Below are positions 34,858 through 43,198 of a DNA stretch of 64,000 nucleotides, piece after piece. The translations under genes and the position numbers were made by a program. The notes beneath the pieces were generated by a model. The model worked only from the letters and a program-made list of their open reading frames with translations, was not told where the DNA came from and did no database searches. Source of the DNA: BOG-908 sp965199235. Lineage in GTDB: Bacteria; Pseudomonadota; Alphaproteobacteria; Acetobacterales; Acetobacteraceae. The stretch's first letter is position 1; each line of letters starts with the position of its first letter. The stretch is from positions 2,356,001-2,420,000 of the forward strand of contig CBDAQU010000002.1 of NCBI GenBank assembly GCA_965199235.1, in the 5' to 3' direction.

Positions 34858-36846
34858 CCGCTGCAACAGGCGCTTGACTACGCCGGCCAGCTGCTCGCGG
34901 CGCGACCGGACCTCGCGGTCCTGCAGGCGGAGGCGATCCTGCACGCCGTTGCAGACCATCCGCAGGCGCTGCTGATCCTGGGCGCAGGGCATCGCCGCGC
35001 GGGCCGCACGCAGGAGGCAGCCGCCGTTCTGCGGCCTCTCGCGCAGGCCCAGCCGAACGCTGCCGGCGTACACCACGAATGGGGTCTGGCCCAGGCCGAA
35101 ATGGGCGACCCCGCGGGCGCCGTCGCCTCGCTGAGCCGCGCCGTACGGCTGAAGCCGGATCTGGCGCAAGCCTGGCGTGCGCTCGGCGACGCGCATACCC
35201 TGGCGGGCGACACCCAGGCGGCCGGTGCCGCCTACGCCCAGCACGTCCGCGCCGGCATCCACGATCCTTCGCTGATGCACGCCGCAAGCGCCCTGTGCGA
35301 CAACGACCTGCCGCGTGCCGAGCACCTGCTGCGCGCGCATCTCCGCCGGCATCCCACCGATGTCGCCGCCCTGCGCATGCTGGCCGAGACAGGCACCCGC
35401 CTGGGCCGCGACGAGGACGCCGAACGCCTGCTGGAGTCCTGCCTTCGCCTGGCGCCGAGCTTCTCCCTGGCGCGGTTCAACTACGCCCTGGTGCTGCACC
35501 GCCAGGGCAAGGCCGAAGCGGCGATCCCGCATCTGCAAACCCTGGTGCAGGCCGACCCGCGCGACGCGGCCGCGCTGAATTTGCTGGCCGCAAGCTGGGC
35601 CGCGCTGGGCGAGACCGATACGTCCATCGCCGCCTATCAAGCCGTGCTCGAGCTCGCGCCCAACCAGCCGAAGATCTGGCTCAGCTACGGCCACGTGCTC
35701 AAGACCGCAGGCCGGCGCGGCGAGGCCGTGCAGGCCTACCGTAACTGCCTGTCGCTCGCACCAGGCACGGGCGAGGCGTGGTGGAGTCTGGCCAACCTCA
35801 AGAACGAACCGTTCAGCGAAGCCGACATCGCGGCGATGCGCACGGCGTTGGCGGCATCCGGCATCCGGCAGGAGGACGAGTTTCACCTGCATTACGCGCT
35901 CGGCGCCGCGCTGGAACGCCGCGCCGAGTACGAGCACTCGTTTGCGCATTACGCTCAAGGCGCCCGCCGGCGACGTGCGCTGATCGATTACAGCGCCGAA
36001 CGAACCCACGCCCAATTGCAACGCGCGCGTGCCCTGCTCACGCGCGGTTTCTTTGCCGAGCGCGCCGGCTGGGGACACCAGGATGCCGCGCCGATCTTCG
36101 TCGTCGGGCTGCCGCGCTCGGGCTCCACCCTGATCGAGCAGATACTGGCCAGCCACAGCGCCATCGAAGGCACCGCGGAGCTGCCGGAGATCACCAACAT
36201 CGCGCGCGACCTCCGCCGAAGCGCCGGCGGTTCGGACACAAGCGGCGAGGACACCTACCCGGGCGTGCTCGCGACGTTGGGTGAGACCGCCTGCGCCGCG
36301 CTGGGCCAGCGTTACCTTGACCGCACGCGCATCTACCGCAAGCTCGGGCGGCGCCACTTCATCGACAAGCTGCCCAACAACTTCGTCCATGCCGGGCTGA
36401 TCCAGCTGATGCTGCCGAACGCGACGATCATCGATGCGCGTCGCCACCCGATGGCCGCATGCTTCTCCGCCTTCAAGCAGCATTTCGCCCGCGGCCAGCA
36501 TTACTCCTACGACCTGACGGAGCTGGGCCGCTACTATGCCGATTACGCGGCCCTGATGGCGCATTACGATCAGGCGATGCCCGGGCGCGTGTATCGGGTG
36601 GATCACGAGCGCCTGGTCGAGGATACCGAGGCGCAGATACGCGCCTTGCTGGAGCATTGCGGCCTGGAGTTCGAGCCGGCATGCCTGCGTTTTCATGAGA
36701 ACACCCGCGCCGTGCGGACGGCCAGTTCCGAGCAGGTGCGCCGCCCGATCACGCGCGACGGCCTGCACCAGTGGCAGCACTACAGACCGTGGCTCGAACC
36801 GCTCCACGCCGAGGTGCAGCCCCTACCCGGACATGATGGGGTGTAG
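34831..36846 (+). CDS. TPR-repeat sulfotransferase, copy 2
   Basis: 671 residues. TPR helices to about residue 400, then the sulfotransferase core: FVVGLPRSGSTLIEQILASH and IIDARRHPMAACFSAFKQHF. It is a paralogue of copy 1 at 20535-22508, sharing these motifs and the C-terminal VRTASSEQVRRPI. The start is uncertain: the TTG at 34831 lies inside a dispersed repeat, with no good ribosome site and no nearby ATG. Directly follows the TonB receptor, suggesting one transcript unless the intervening palindrome terminates it. Acceptor of the sulfate is unknown. Confidence 0.85.
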   Translation: MTRDSRTDAPLQQALDYAGQLLAARPDLAVLQAEAILHAVADHPQALLILGAGHRRAGRTQEAAAVLRPLAQAQPNAAGVHHEWGLAQAEMGDPAGAVASLSRAVRLKPDLAQAWRALGDAHTLAGDTQAAGAAYAQHVRAGIHDPSLMHAASALCDNDLPRAEHLLRAHLRRHPTDVAALRMLAETGTRLGRDEDAERLLESCLRLAPSFSLARFNYALVLHRQGKAEAAIPHLQTLVQADPRDAAALNLLAASWAALGETDTSIAAYQAVLELAPNQPKIWLSYGHVLKTAGRRGEAVQAYRNCLSLAPGTGEAWWSLANLKNEPFSEADIAAMRTALAASGIRQEDEFHLHYALGAALERRAEYEHSFAHYAQGARRRRALIDYSAERTHAQLQRARALLTRGFFAERAGWGHQDAAPIFVVGLPRSGSTLIEQILASHSAIEGTAELPEITNIARDLRRSAGGSDTSGEDTYPGVLATLGETACAALGQRYLDRTRIYRKLGRRHFIDKLPNNFVHAGLIQLMLPNATIIDARRHPMAACFSAFKQHFARGQHYSYDLTELGRYYADYAALMAHYDQAMPGRVYRVDHERLVEDTEAQIRALLEHCGLEFEPACLRFHENTRAVRTASSEQVRRPITRDGLHQWQHYRPWLEPLHAEVQPLPGHDGV

Positions 36847-36847
36847 G

Positions 36848-38263
36848 ATGCGCATGAAATTACTGCTTCGCTTGGTCACGTTCGCGAGCCTGATGGCGTC
36901 GGCCGGCCGGTCCTTCGCACTGGGCCCTGGTGCCCAGCCGCCGGCCGAGTACAGGGCCATGGCGCGCGACATCCTCGCACAGCTCGTGGCGATCGATTCG
37001 ACCCACGCGCACGGGTCGCTCGGCGCGGCCAACGCGGTGGCCCAGCGCGCGCTGGCAGCAGGGTTTGCGCCGCAGGACGTGACCGTGCTGGCGCCGCCCG
37101 GGCATCCGACCAAGGGCAACGTGGTCATCCGCCTGCACGGCAGAAGCATGGCCAGGCCTCTGCTGTTCATCGGCCATTTGGATGTGGTGGAGGTCGACTC
37201 GAAGGCTTGGAGCAGCGATCCGTTCAAGCTCGTCGAACGCGACGGCTACTTCTACGGCCGAGGCACTGAGGACATGAAGGGCGAGGATGCGGTTATGCTG
37301 ACCGCGCTGATCCGCGCCAAGCAGGATGGGTTCGTGCCGGACCGCGACGTGATCCTTGCGCTGACGGCCGACGAGGAGGCGGGCGGCAACGCGGACGGCG
37401 TGCAATACCTGTTTGCGTCGCATCGCGACCTGGTCGATTGCAGCCTGGTGCTGAACGTGGATGACAGCGGCGGCCGCATCCGGGACGGCAAGCGGGTCTA
37501 TATCGGCGTCGAAACCAGTGAGAAGCTCTACGCGACCTACGAGTTGTCGACGGCCGACAGGGGCGGGCATTCCTCCCTGCCGCGCCCTGACAATGCGATC
37601 TATCAACTGACAGCGGCGCTGCAGAAGATCGCGGCGTTCCAGTTTCCGCCGCAGACCACGGCGACCACGCGCGCCTATTTCACGGCCCTCTCCAGGTTGC
37701 GGCAGGGACAGGACAGCGCCGACATGCTGGCCGTGTCGCGACCGGCGCCCGATCCCGCTGCGGCGGCGAGGCTGAGCCGCGATCCCGAATGGAACGCGCT
37801 GCTGAGGACCACCTGCGTCGCGACCATGATCGACGGCGGCCAAGGCGAAAGCGCGCTGCCCAACCGGGCGCATGCCGTCATTCAATGCAGGCTGCTGCCC
37901 GGACAGACGCCCGAGCAGATTTTCGCGACGCTTGCGCGCGTCGTCGGCGACCCAGGTGTCCGGATCGTCACCGACCTGCCGATCGACCCCAGTCCCGAAA
38001 CGCCGCCCACGGCGGAGATACTGGCGCGCTACCGGCAGGCCGCCGACCGGGTGTGGCCAGACTCCGTGATCATTCCCGAGATGGCGGCTGGCGCGTCGGA
38101 TTCGGTCTATGCGCGTCTGGCCGGGCTGCCCAGCTATCTCTCGTCGACGATCTTCATCGAGGACAGCCGGGCCCACGCGCGCGACGAACGCATACTCATC
38201 CAGGCCTACGACGAAGCCACAGAATACGCCTATCAACTCCTGAAGGTCATGTCGGCACTGTAA
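36848..38263 (+). CDS. Secreted M20-family zinc metallopeptidase
   Basis: 471 residues from ATG 36848, one base after the preceding stop, beginning with a signal peptide (MKLLLRLVTFASLMASAGRSFA). M20 metal motifs: GHLDVV (His, Asp), the bridging GRGTEDMKG Asp, the general-base pair DEEAGG, and a dimerisation lid ADRGGHSSLP. It would release amino acids from peptides or acyl-amino acids in the periplasm. Tight spacing after the sulfotransferase suggests one operon, TonB receptor-sulfotransferase-peptidase. Confidence 0.88.
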   Translation: MRMKLLLRLVTFASLMASAGRSFALGPGAQPPAEYRAMARDILAQLVAIDSTHAHGSLGAANAVAQRALAAGFAPQDVTVLAPPGHPTKGNVVIRLHGRSMARPLLFIGHLDVVEVDSKAWSSDPFKLVERDGYFYGRGTEDMKGEDAVMLTALIRAKQDGFVPDRDVILALTADEEAGGNADGVQYLFASHRDLVDCSLVLNVDDSGGRIRDGKRVYIGVETSEKLYATYELSTADRGGHSSLPRPDNAIYQLTAALQKIAAFQFPPQTTATTRAYFTALSRLRQGQDSADMLAVSRPAPDPAAAARLSRDPEWNALLRTTCVATMIDGGQGESALPNRAHAVIQCRLLPGQTPEQIFATLARVVGDPGVRIVTDLPIDPSPETPPTAEILARYRQAADRVWPDSVIIPEMAAGASDSVYARLAGLPSYLSSTIFIEDSRAHARDERILIQAYDEATEYAYQLLKVMSAL

Positions 38264-38270
38264 AATGGCG

Positions 38271-38313
38271 GTCCGGGGTCCCTGACCCCAGTGGCATCCC
38301 AGGGCAAAGCCCC
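38271..38313. repeat. GGGGCTTTGCCCC palindromic repeat, copy 2
   Basis: GGGGTC/GACCCC hairpin at 38275-38289 and GGGC-AAA-GCCC at 38302-38312, in the opposite orientation to the copy at 20463-20510. It lies eight bases after the M20 peptidase stop and may end its transcript. Confidence 0.6.
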
Positions 38314-38329
38314 TTAGGCGCTACGATCC

Positions 38330-38560
38330 GGCGATCTCGACGTGCCCAACAATGTCAGCTTGGTGATCCTGCCTGCCTACAACCCGGAGCTGAACCCGAT
38401 CGAGCGTATCTGGCTACACCTGCGCGAACGACGTCTCTCGCATCGTCTGCTCGATAGCTACGACGACATCGTCAACGCGTGTTGCGCCGCATGGAACAAA
38501 CTCACCGCAGAACGCCTACAATCGCTGACCAGCTACCCCTACCTGCAACACAGGTTCTGA
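38330..38560 (+). pseudogene. C-terminal fragment of an IS630-type transposase
   Basis: About 75 residues: VSLVILPAYNPELNPIERIW with the final acidic residue of the DDE triad, then HRLLDSYDDIVNACCAAWNK and SLTSYPYLQHRF, a classic IS630 end. The N-terminal two thirds are missing, so it is inactive. The following 139 bases to 38699 show no gene. Confidence 0.85.
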
Positions 38561-38699
38561 GACAGGGCCACCGATTGCCGCCGCTCCACTCATTCCGAAA
38601 TGCAAATAGCCCCGCTGCACCTTCCTTTGTGGGAAGCTGCTAATCGGCATACGTGGGGTGACGTAGCGGTGGCTCGGCTGCGCTCGAAACGCAGTTCAT

Positions 38700-39026
38700 T
38701 CATGAAGGCATGTCGATCGCCTTCTTGTCGGCAATCGAGTAAACGTCGATGGAACGGCCAACGACCCCCAGTGCCGCAGCATCCTTCAACACGGCCTGAA
38801 ACTCACCACTGGCGCCATGTGCATCCAATGCCGCTGGGTCCAGCCAGCCCTCGACCAGTCGGAAGGTCGCCGGGTCATTGATATCCTGAGCGACATCAAG
38901 GAAGGCGCAGCCATCACGGGATTTCGCTGTAGTTGCCATGCGCATAGCGAGTGACCGGAACGCCTCTACGTCATCGGACACGAGACGATAGGTGGCGTAT
39001 ATCAGCAGGGCAGGCGTTTCGGTCAT
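38700..39026 (-). CDS. Antibiotic biosynthesis monooxygenase-domain protein
   Basis: 108 residues from ATG 39026, placed by GGAGA five bases upstream. The ABM/quinol monooxygenase fold pattern is seen in ALLIYATYRLVSDDVEAFRSLA, GCAFLDVAQDINDPATFRLVEGW and ALDAHGASGEFQAV. Such small dimeric enzymes oxidise quinols or protect from quinone and aldehyde stress. It diverges from an HxlR regulator whose putative operator overlaps its own ribosome site, suggesting regulated expression by reactive quinones, as in other HxlR systems. Confidence 0.8.
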   Translation of the reverse strand: MTETPALLIYATYRLVSDDVEAFRSLAMRMATTAKSRDGCAFLDVAQDINDPATFRLVEGWLDPAALDAHGASGEFQAVLKDAAALGVVGRSIDVYSIADKKAIDMPS

Positions 39027-39159
39027 GTCAGTCTCCATGGCTGCGATGGATTGGTCGTTGATCATGCGTCACGCTCGGGTGGATCGATGGTGCTCTGCGC
39101 ATCTGCATCATCAGCGTCCGTCAGAGAGTAGATGGACGCATACCGACGAAAAGGGTAGA

Positions 39160-39177
39160 ACTGACCTGAAGGTAAGT
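39160..39177. promoter_or_regulatory. Dyad overlapping the HxlR ribosome site
   Basis: ACTGACCTGAAGGTAAGT is an imperfect palindrome (14 of 18 positions symmetric) ending at the base before the HxlR ATG. The place and symmetry suit autoregulation by the HxlR protein and control of the divergent monooxygenase. Confidence 0.4.
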
Positions 39178-39540
39178 ATGACAAAATCGATCAGCAGCGA
39201 TGAGACCGACTGCGGCCTCGATGCCGCGCTCGCGGTGATGGGAGGCAAGTGGAAGGCGCTGATTCTGTATCATCTCCGCTCGGGCCCGAGGCGGTTCAGC
39301 GATCTCAAGCGACTGGTCACCGGCATTAGTGAAAAAGTACTGGTCCAGCAGCTGCGCGAACTCGCGGCGGCCGAAGTGCTGGTTCGCCGTGACTACCACC
39401 AGGTGCCGCCCAGGGTCGATTACACGATGACTCCGTTCGGCATGACCCTGGTCGAGACGCTGCGACCGCTGTGTGAATGGGGGACGGAGAATCGCGTACG
39501 GATCGAAGCCATGCCTTTCCGCTCGTCATTACCAAGCTAA
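39178..39540 (+). CDS. HxlR-family transcriptional regulator
   Basis: 120 residues from ATG 39178. Signature GLDAALAVMGGKWKALILYHLRSGPRRFSDLKRLVTGISEKVL spans the winged helix; the tail PRVDYTMTPFGMTLVETLRPLCEWG is standard. Cysteines at about residues 12 and 99 could be redox sensors, as in YodB and HypR. Divergent from the ABM monooxygenase. A longer upstream frame is open but not conserved. Confidence 0.88.
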   Translation: MTKSISSDETDCGLDAALAVMGGKWKALILYHLRSGPRRFSDLKRLVTGISEKVLVQQLRELAAAEVLVRRDYHQVPPRVDYTMTPFGMTLVETLRPLCEWGTENRVRIEAMPFRSSLPS

Positions 39541-39681
39541 CGCCGGTCGCTGGAGCCGTCAGCTCGCATCCGGAACGGTCATCCCTACCCACTTCTCGAT
39601 CCGTTTCGGGGAAGGTTGCAGGGTGGTTTGAGCTCCTGCTGAAACCAAAACGCCACCTGTTTCCTTGAGTTCGCGCCTATT

Positions 39682-39798
39682 GGGCAAAGCCCCTAGAGGC
39701 TGACCCCTTCTGGTAGCCGAAGCGATCAGGCTCTAGGTCCTTGTTTGGCGGGCATGTTTATCGTGGTTGAGGATCACCCTGCAGCGATCATGCTCTAG
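39682..39798. repeat. Palindromic and direct repeats after hxlR
   Basis: GGGC-AAA-GCCC (39682-39692) with a nearby GACCCC is a partial copy of the element at 38271. Further on, GCGATCAGGCTCTAG (39722-39736) and GCGATCATGCTCTAG (39784-39798) are near-identical direct repeats 47 bases apart. No coding signal is seen in 39541-39808. Confidence 0.5.
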
Positions 39799-39808
39799 CC
39801 TTCCTCGT

Positions 39809-41047
39809 TCAAGAGACTTTTCGCGCCAGCGTTCCCGCAGGAGCACGATACCACCCCGGGTCGTCACCCCCCACCAGCTCGTCGCGCACCTTCAGGACGG
39901 TGAACATGCCCCCCATGCCGATCGCCCCGTAGGGGCCGCGGCCGCCCGTCATCGGCGCCGTGTTGTCCGGCCCGGGCATCATCGCGGCCATACCCTCCAT
40001 GTCGGACATGCCGTTTCGGCCCATCGGCATGTAGCCCGGCACCAGCCGGGCGATGTCGCGTGCAGCAGCGCCCTGGTCCACGCCGACCATGTTGGGAACG
40101 GTGTGGCTCATCGCGTTCATCGTGTGGTGCGACTTGTGGCAGTGATAGGCCCAGTCGCCGGGGTTGTCGGCGACGAACTCGATGTCGCGCGTGGTCCCCA
40201 CCGGCACCTGCACGGTCGCTTCCCGCCACCTCCGTTCGACCGGGATGCGTCCGGCGTCGGTGCCGCTCACCTCGAAATGGTGGCCGTGCAGGTGCATCGG
40301 ATGCTCCACCATGCTCAGGTTGCCCACACGGATGCGGACGCGCTCGCCCGTCCTGACGATCATCGGGCGGGTCGCCGGATAGATGCGCCCGTTCAGCGAC
40401 CAGATGTCGAAGTCGGTCATCTCGGCGGGGTTCGGACGCGACGTGCCGGGGTCGATCTTCCAGGCATGCGCCATCCAGGCGAAATCCCTGTCCACCCGCC
40501 CGTCCTCGGGATCCTTCGGGTGGATCACGAGCAGGCCCATCATCCCCAGCGCCATCTGCAGCGTCTCGTCGCCGTGCGGATGATACATCTGCGTCCCGTT
40601 CTGCCGCAGCGTGAACTCGTAGGCGAACGTCTCGCCCGGCCTGATATGGGGCGAGGACAGGCCGCTGACGCCGTCCATCCCCGAGGGCAGCAGCACGCCG
40701 TGCCAATGCACCGATGTCGGCTCGGGCAGCCGGTTGGTGACCAGGATGCGCACCCGGTCGCCCTCGACCGCCTCTATGGTGGGCCCCGGTGAGGAGCCGT
40801 TATAGCCCCAGATCTTCACCTTGAAACCCGGCGCGAACTCCTGGACGTGCTCGCCGGCGACCAGGTGGAATTCCTTGACCCCGTCCTTCATCTCGAACCG
40901 CAGCGATCGCCCCTGCAGGGTCGTCACGGGAGTCCTCGCGCCACCGCGCGGAGGGGGCGGTGGCGCGCCTTGCGCGGCCGCCTGCAGCGACGGCCGTGCG
41001 GCCAGCGCTGCGATGGATGTCAGCACGTTCCTGCGAAGGAAGTTCAC
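39809..41047 (-). CDS. Multicopper oxidase, periplasmic
   Basis: 412 residues from GTG 41047, overlapping the TolC stop (GTGA). An N-terminal signal with twin Arg (NFLRRNVLTSIAALA) is followed by the four copper motifs HWHG, YHPHGDE, HPMHLHGHHFEV and WAYHCHKSHH. A Met-rich stretch near the C-terminus (MPMGRNGMSDMEGMAAMMPG) is typical of CopA/CueO-type cuprous oxidases. It likely oxidises Cu(I) in the periplasm for copper tolerance. Coupled to the upstream TolC-like gene. Confidence 0.9.
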   Translation of the reverse strand: MNFLRRNVLTSIAALAARPSLQAAAQGAPPPPPRGGARTPVTTLQGRSLRFEMKDGVKEFHLVAGEHVQEFAPGFKVKIWGYNGSSPGPTIEAVEGDRVRILVTNRLPEPTSVHWHGVLLPSGMDGVSGLSSPHIRPGETFAYEFTLRQNGTQMYHPHGDETLQMALGMMGLLVIHPKDPEDGRVDRDFAWMAHAWKIDPGTSRPNPAEMTDFDIWSLNGRIYPATRPMIVRTGERVRIRVGNLSMVEHPMHLHGHHFEVSGTDAGRIPVERRWREATVQVPVGTTRDIEFVADNPGDWAYHCHKSHHTMNAMSHTVPNMVGVDQGAAARDIARLVPGYMPMGRNGMSDMEGMAAMMPGPDNTAPMTGGRGPYGAIGMGGMFTVLKVRDELVGGDDPGWYRAPAGTLARKVS

Positions 41048-42642
41048 GGGCGGGTCTCCTCGATGTCGGACAGGGTAGGGTCGGGTTGGGCGTGTGCGGC
41101 GTCGGGCGGACCGCCGAGGGCGCGCTGCAGCTCCGCGGCCTCGATCCACCAGTCGCGCCTGGCCTCGATCAGGCGCCTGGAGGCGGATATCTCGTCCTGC
41201 TTGGCGCGCAGCAGGTCGAACGGGCCGAGCAGCATAAAGTCGTATTGTCTTACGCCGAGCGCCAGGATGCGCTGGCGCAGCGGCACCACCACATTCCGGT
41301 AGCGGTCCGCCAGGTCGCGGTCGCGGACCAGGCGGTCGCGCAGCGCGCGCACCTTGGAGCGTATGTCGGTCGCCAGTTGCGCCAGACGGTCCTCCTGCTG
41401 CCGCAGCACGACCGCGGCCCGTGCGCGCGCGGCCTGGCCGCGGTCGAACAGCGGTATCGGCAGCGCGAAGGTCGGGCCGGTCACCCGGTAGCCCTCGGGG
41501 TTCTGCTCCGTGCTGACGCCGAGCTGAACGTTGGTGAGCCAGCCGTAATCCCGGGCGATGCCGAGCGCCTTCGCAGAGGCTTCCGCCTGCCGCCGCAGCG
41601 CCGCGATGCGCAAGTTGCCCTCAACGGCCATGCTCTCGAACCGCTCGTAGGGCAGGTCGTCCGGCGGCAGGCCAGGCATCTCGTCGAGCACCGTCCAGCC
41701 CGCCTGCCCGCCGGACAGGCCCATGAGCCGGTCCAGCTCCTCGCGGTCCTCGGCCGCTCCCGCCAGCGCGTCGGCGTACTCCGTGCGCGTCGCCTCCGCA
41801 TCGGCCTGCTCGCGTGCGAGGTCGAGGTCGCTGATGTTGCCCGCGTCGTGCAGGCGCGCGGCGAGCGCGGCCGAGGCGTCCGCGCTGGCCGCCCTGCCGC
41901 CCAGCAGCCCCGCCAGAGCCTGGTCGGCACGCAGGCGCCAATAGGCGACGCGCACGTCGGCTGCGAGGTCGAGCACATCGGCCGCAACCCTGAAGCGCGC
42001 GGCGTCGGCCTGCGCCGCCGCCACCTGGCGCCTGGCGGGAAGCAGGATCAGGCCAAGCAGGTTTTGGCTGAGTGCCACGGCGACGTCGGTGATGCCATAG
42101 AGCCTGTCCGGGAACCGCACGCCGAGGTCGAGCACCGGGTTGCTGAGCAGCCCTGCCTGCACGAGATCGGCCTGGGCCAGTCCAACCTCGGCCAAGCTCG
42201 CCCGCAGCCCAGGGTTGCACAGCAGTGCCACCTGCACCGCGCCCGACGCCTCCAGAGGCCGCGCGAGGCCCGAGCCCGTGCCGCCGACGCGGTCAGGGAG
42301 TAGTGCCGCCCCGGCAAGCTGCCGCACGGTGCCGGCGAATGCCCGGTCGAAGCGCGCGGACGCGCATCCGGCCGGATTCACAGCCCTGATCGGAGGGGTG
42401 CCGGCGGCCCGCGGCGATACCGGCATCGGCATACCGGCCATCTTCCCGGACGTCTCCATCGGGGCAGGGCTGACCGTGGCGGGCGTCTGCGTGGCGGCCA
42501 GGACGTTGGCTGGCCGCACGAACGGAACGGCAGGCGCCGACGGGTCCGCCGGGCTGTCCGCCCCGAGCGAGAGCGGGACCGGGCGGGCCGAGCAGGCGCA
42601 CAGTGCGGCTGCCGCCAGCAACACGGGCAGGAAGGAGGGCAT
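41044..42642 (-). CDS. TolC-family outer-membrane lipoprotein
   Basis: 532 residues. A lipobox-type signal (LLAAAALCAC) and a Met/Pro-rich segment (KMAGMPMPV) lead to two OEP repeats of long helices with the pattern NPVLDLGVRFPDRLYG...SQNLLGLI and LPIPLFDRGQAARARAA. Such proteins form outer-membrane channels of efflux or copper-tolerance systems (CopB/CusC-like). No CusA/CusB partner is adjacent. First known gene upstream is the small Met/His/Cys-rich protein, on the same strand. Confidence 0.88.
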   Translation of the reverse strand: MPSFLPVLLAAAALCACSARPVPLSLGADSPADPSAPAVPFVRPANVLAATQTPATVSPAPMETSGKMAGMPMPVSPRAAGTPPIRAVNPAGCASARFDRAFAGTVRQLAGAALLPDRVGGTGSGLARPLEASGAVQVALLCNPGLRASLAEVGLAQADLVQAGLLSNPVLDLGVRFPDRLYGITDVAVALSQNLLGLILLPARRQVAAAQADAARFRVAADVLDLAADVRVAYWRLRADQALAGLLGGRAASADASAALAARLHDAGNISDLDLAREQADAEATRTEYADALAGAAEDREELDRLMGLSGGQAGWTVLDEMPGLPPDDLPYERFESMAVEGNLRIAALRRQAEASAKALGIARDYGWLTNVQLGVSTEQNPEGYRVTGPTFALPIPLFDRGQAARARAAVVLRQQEDRLAQLATDIRSKVRALRDRLVRDRDLADRYRNVVVPLRQRILALGVRQYDFMLLGPFDLLRAKQDEISASRRLIEARRDWWIEAAELQRALGGPPDAAHAQPDPTLSDIEETRP

Positions 42643-42750
42643 CGTGCCTCGATGGTCGCGGGAGATTGCGCAGGTCGGGCACGCAGCTTCGCGTACCCGG
42701 ACGGATCGGCTCAGACGGCCGCAAGCCCGGGCCGAGACCGGGCTGCGCCG

Positions 42751-43116
42751 TCAGCTGCGCGAGCGTCTTGGCGGCCCTGTGTCGGGCGAGACCTGCAGGC
42801 CGGGCGGCAGGGCAGGCGGCAGCCAGAACTCCACCGATGCGAAGTGCCGCGCCACGCCGAAATCCGCAGCGGCGGGCAACACGGCGCCACAGCCGAAAAC
42901 GGCGCAGTGCAGGCAGGCGGCCGCGCCATGACGACCCATCGCCTTCGATGGCCCGTCATGGCAATCGCCCACGCCGGCCGGCATGCCAGCCATGGCCATC
43001 GCAGCCGGCTGCATGCTTGCCCGGGCTGCGCAGGGCCGCGCCATCGCCGCAAGCAGCGCAACCGCGACCAGAAGCGAGGCGATGCTGCGAAGGAAACCCG
43101 GCCGGACCACGCCCAC
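42751..43116 (-). CDS. Small exported Met/His/Cys-rich protein, copper-linked
   Basis: 121 residues. A signal-like helix (IASLLVAVALLAAMARPCAA) is followed by MAMAGMPAGVGDCHDG, then HGAAACLHCAVFGCG and a hydrophobic segment. The spaced Met, His and Cys residues look like a metal-binding peptide of the DUF2946 kind that often precedes copper genes. Same strand as the TolC and oxidase genes, 108 bases upstream. Another frame on this strand is also open; this one is preferred for its signal and metal residues. Confidence 0.55.
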   Translation of the reverse strand: MGVVRPGFLRSIASLLVAVALLAAMARPCAARASMQPAAMAMAGMPAGVGDCHDGPSKAMGRHGAAACLHCAVFGCGAVLPAAADFGVARHFASVEFWLPPALPPGLQVSPDTGPPRRSRS

Positions 43117-43198
43117 TCCTCAACCGTTATGGCAAGGGTGGTCCCTTGCGCCGATGTTGCCAAGTGCGCCCGGCATCGCGCCCGGCCTCACGGCAGCC

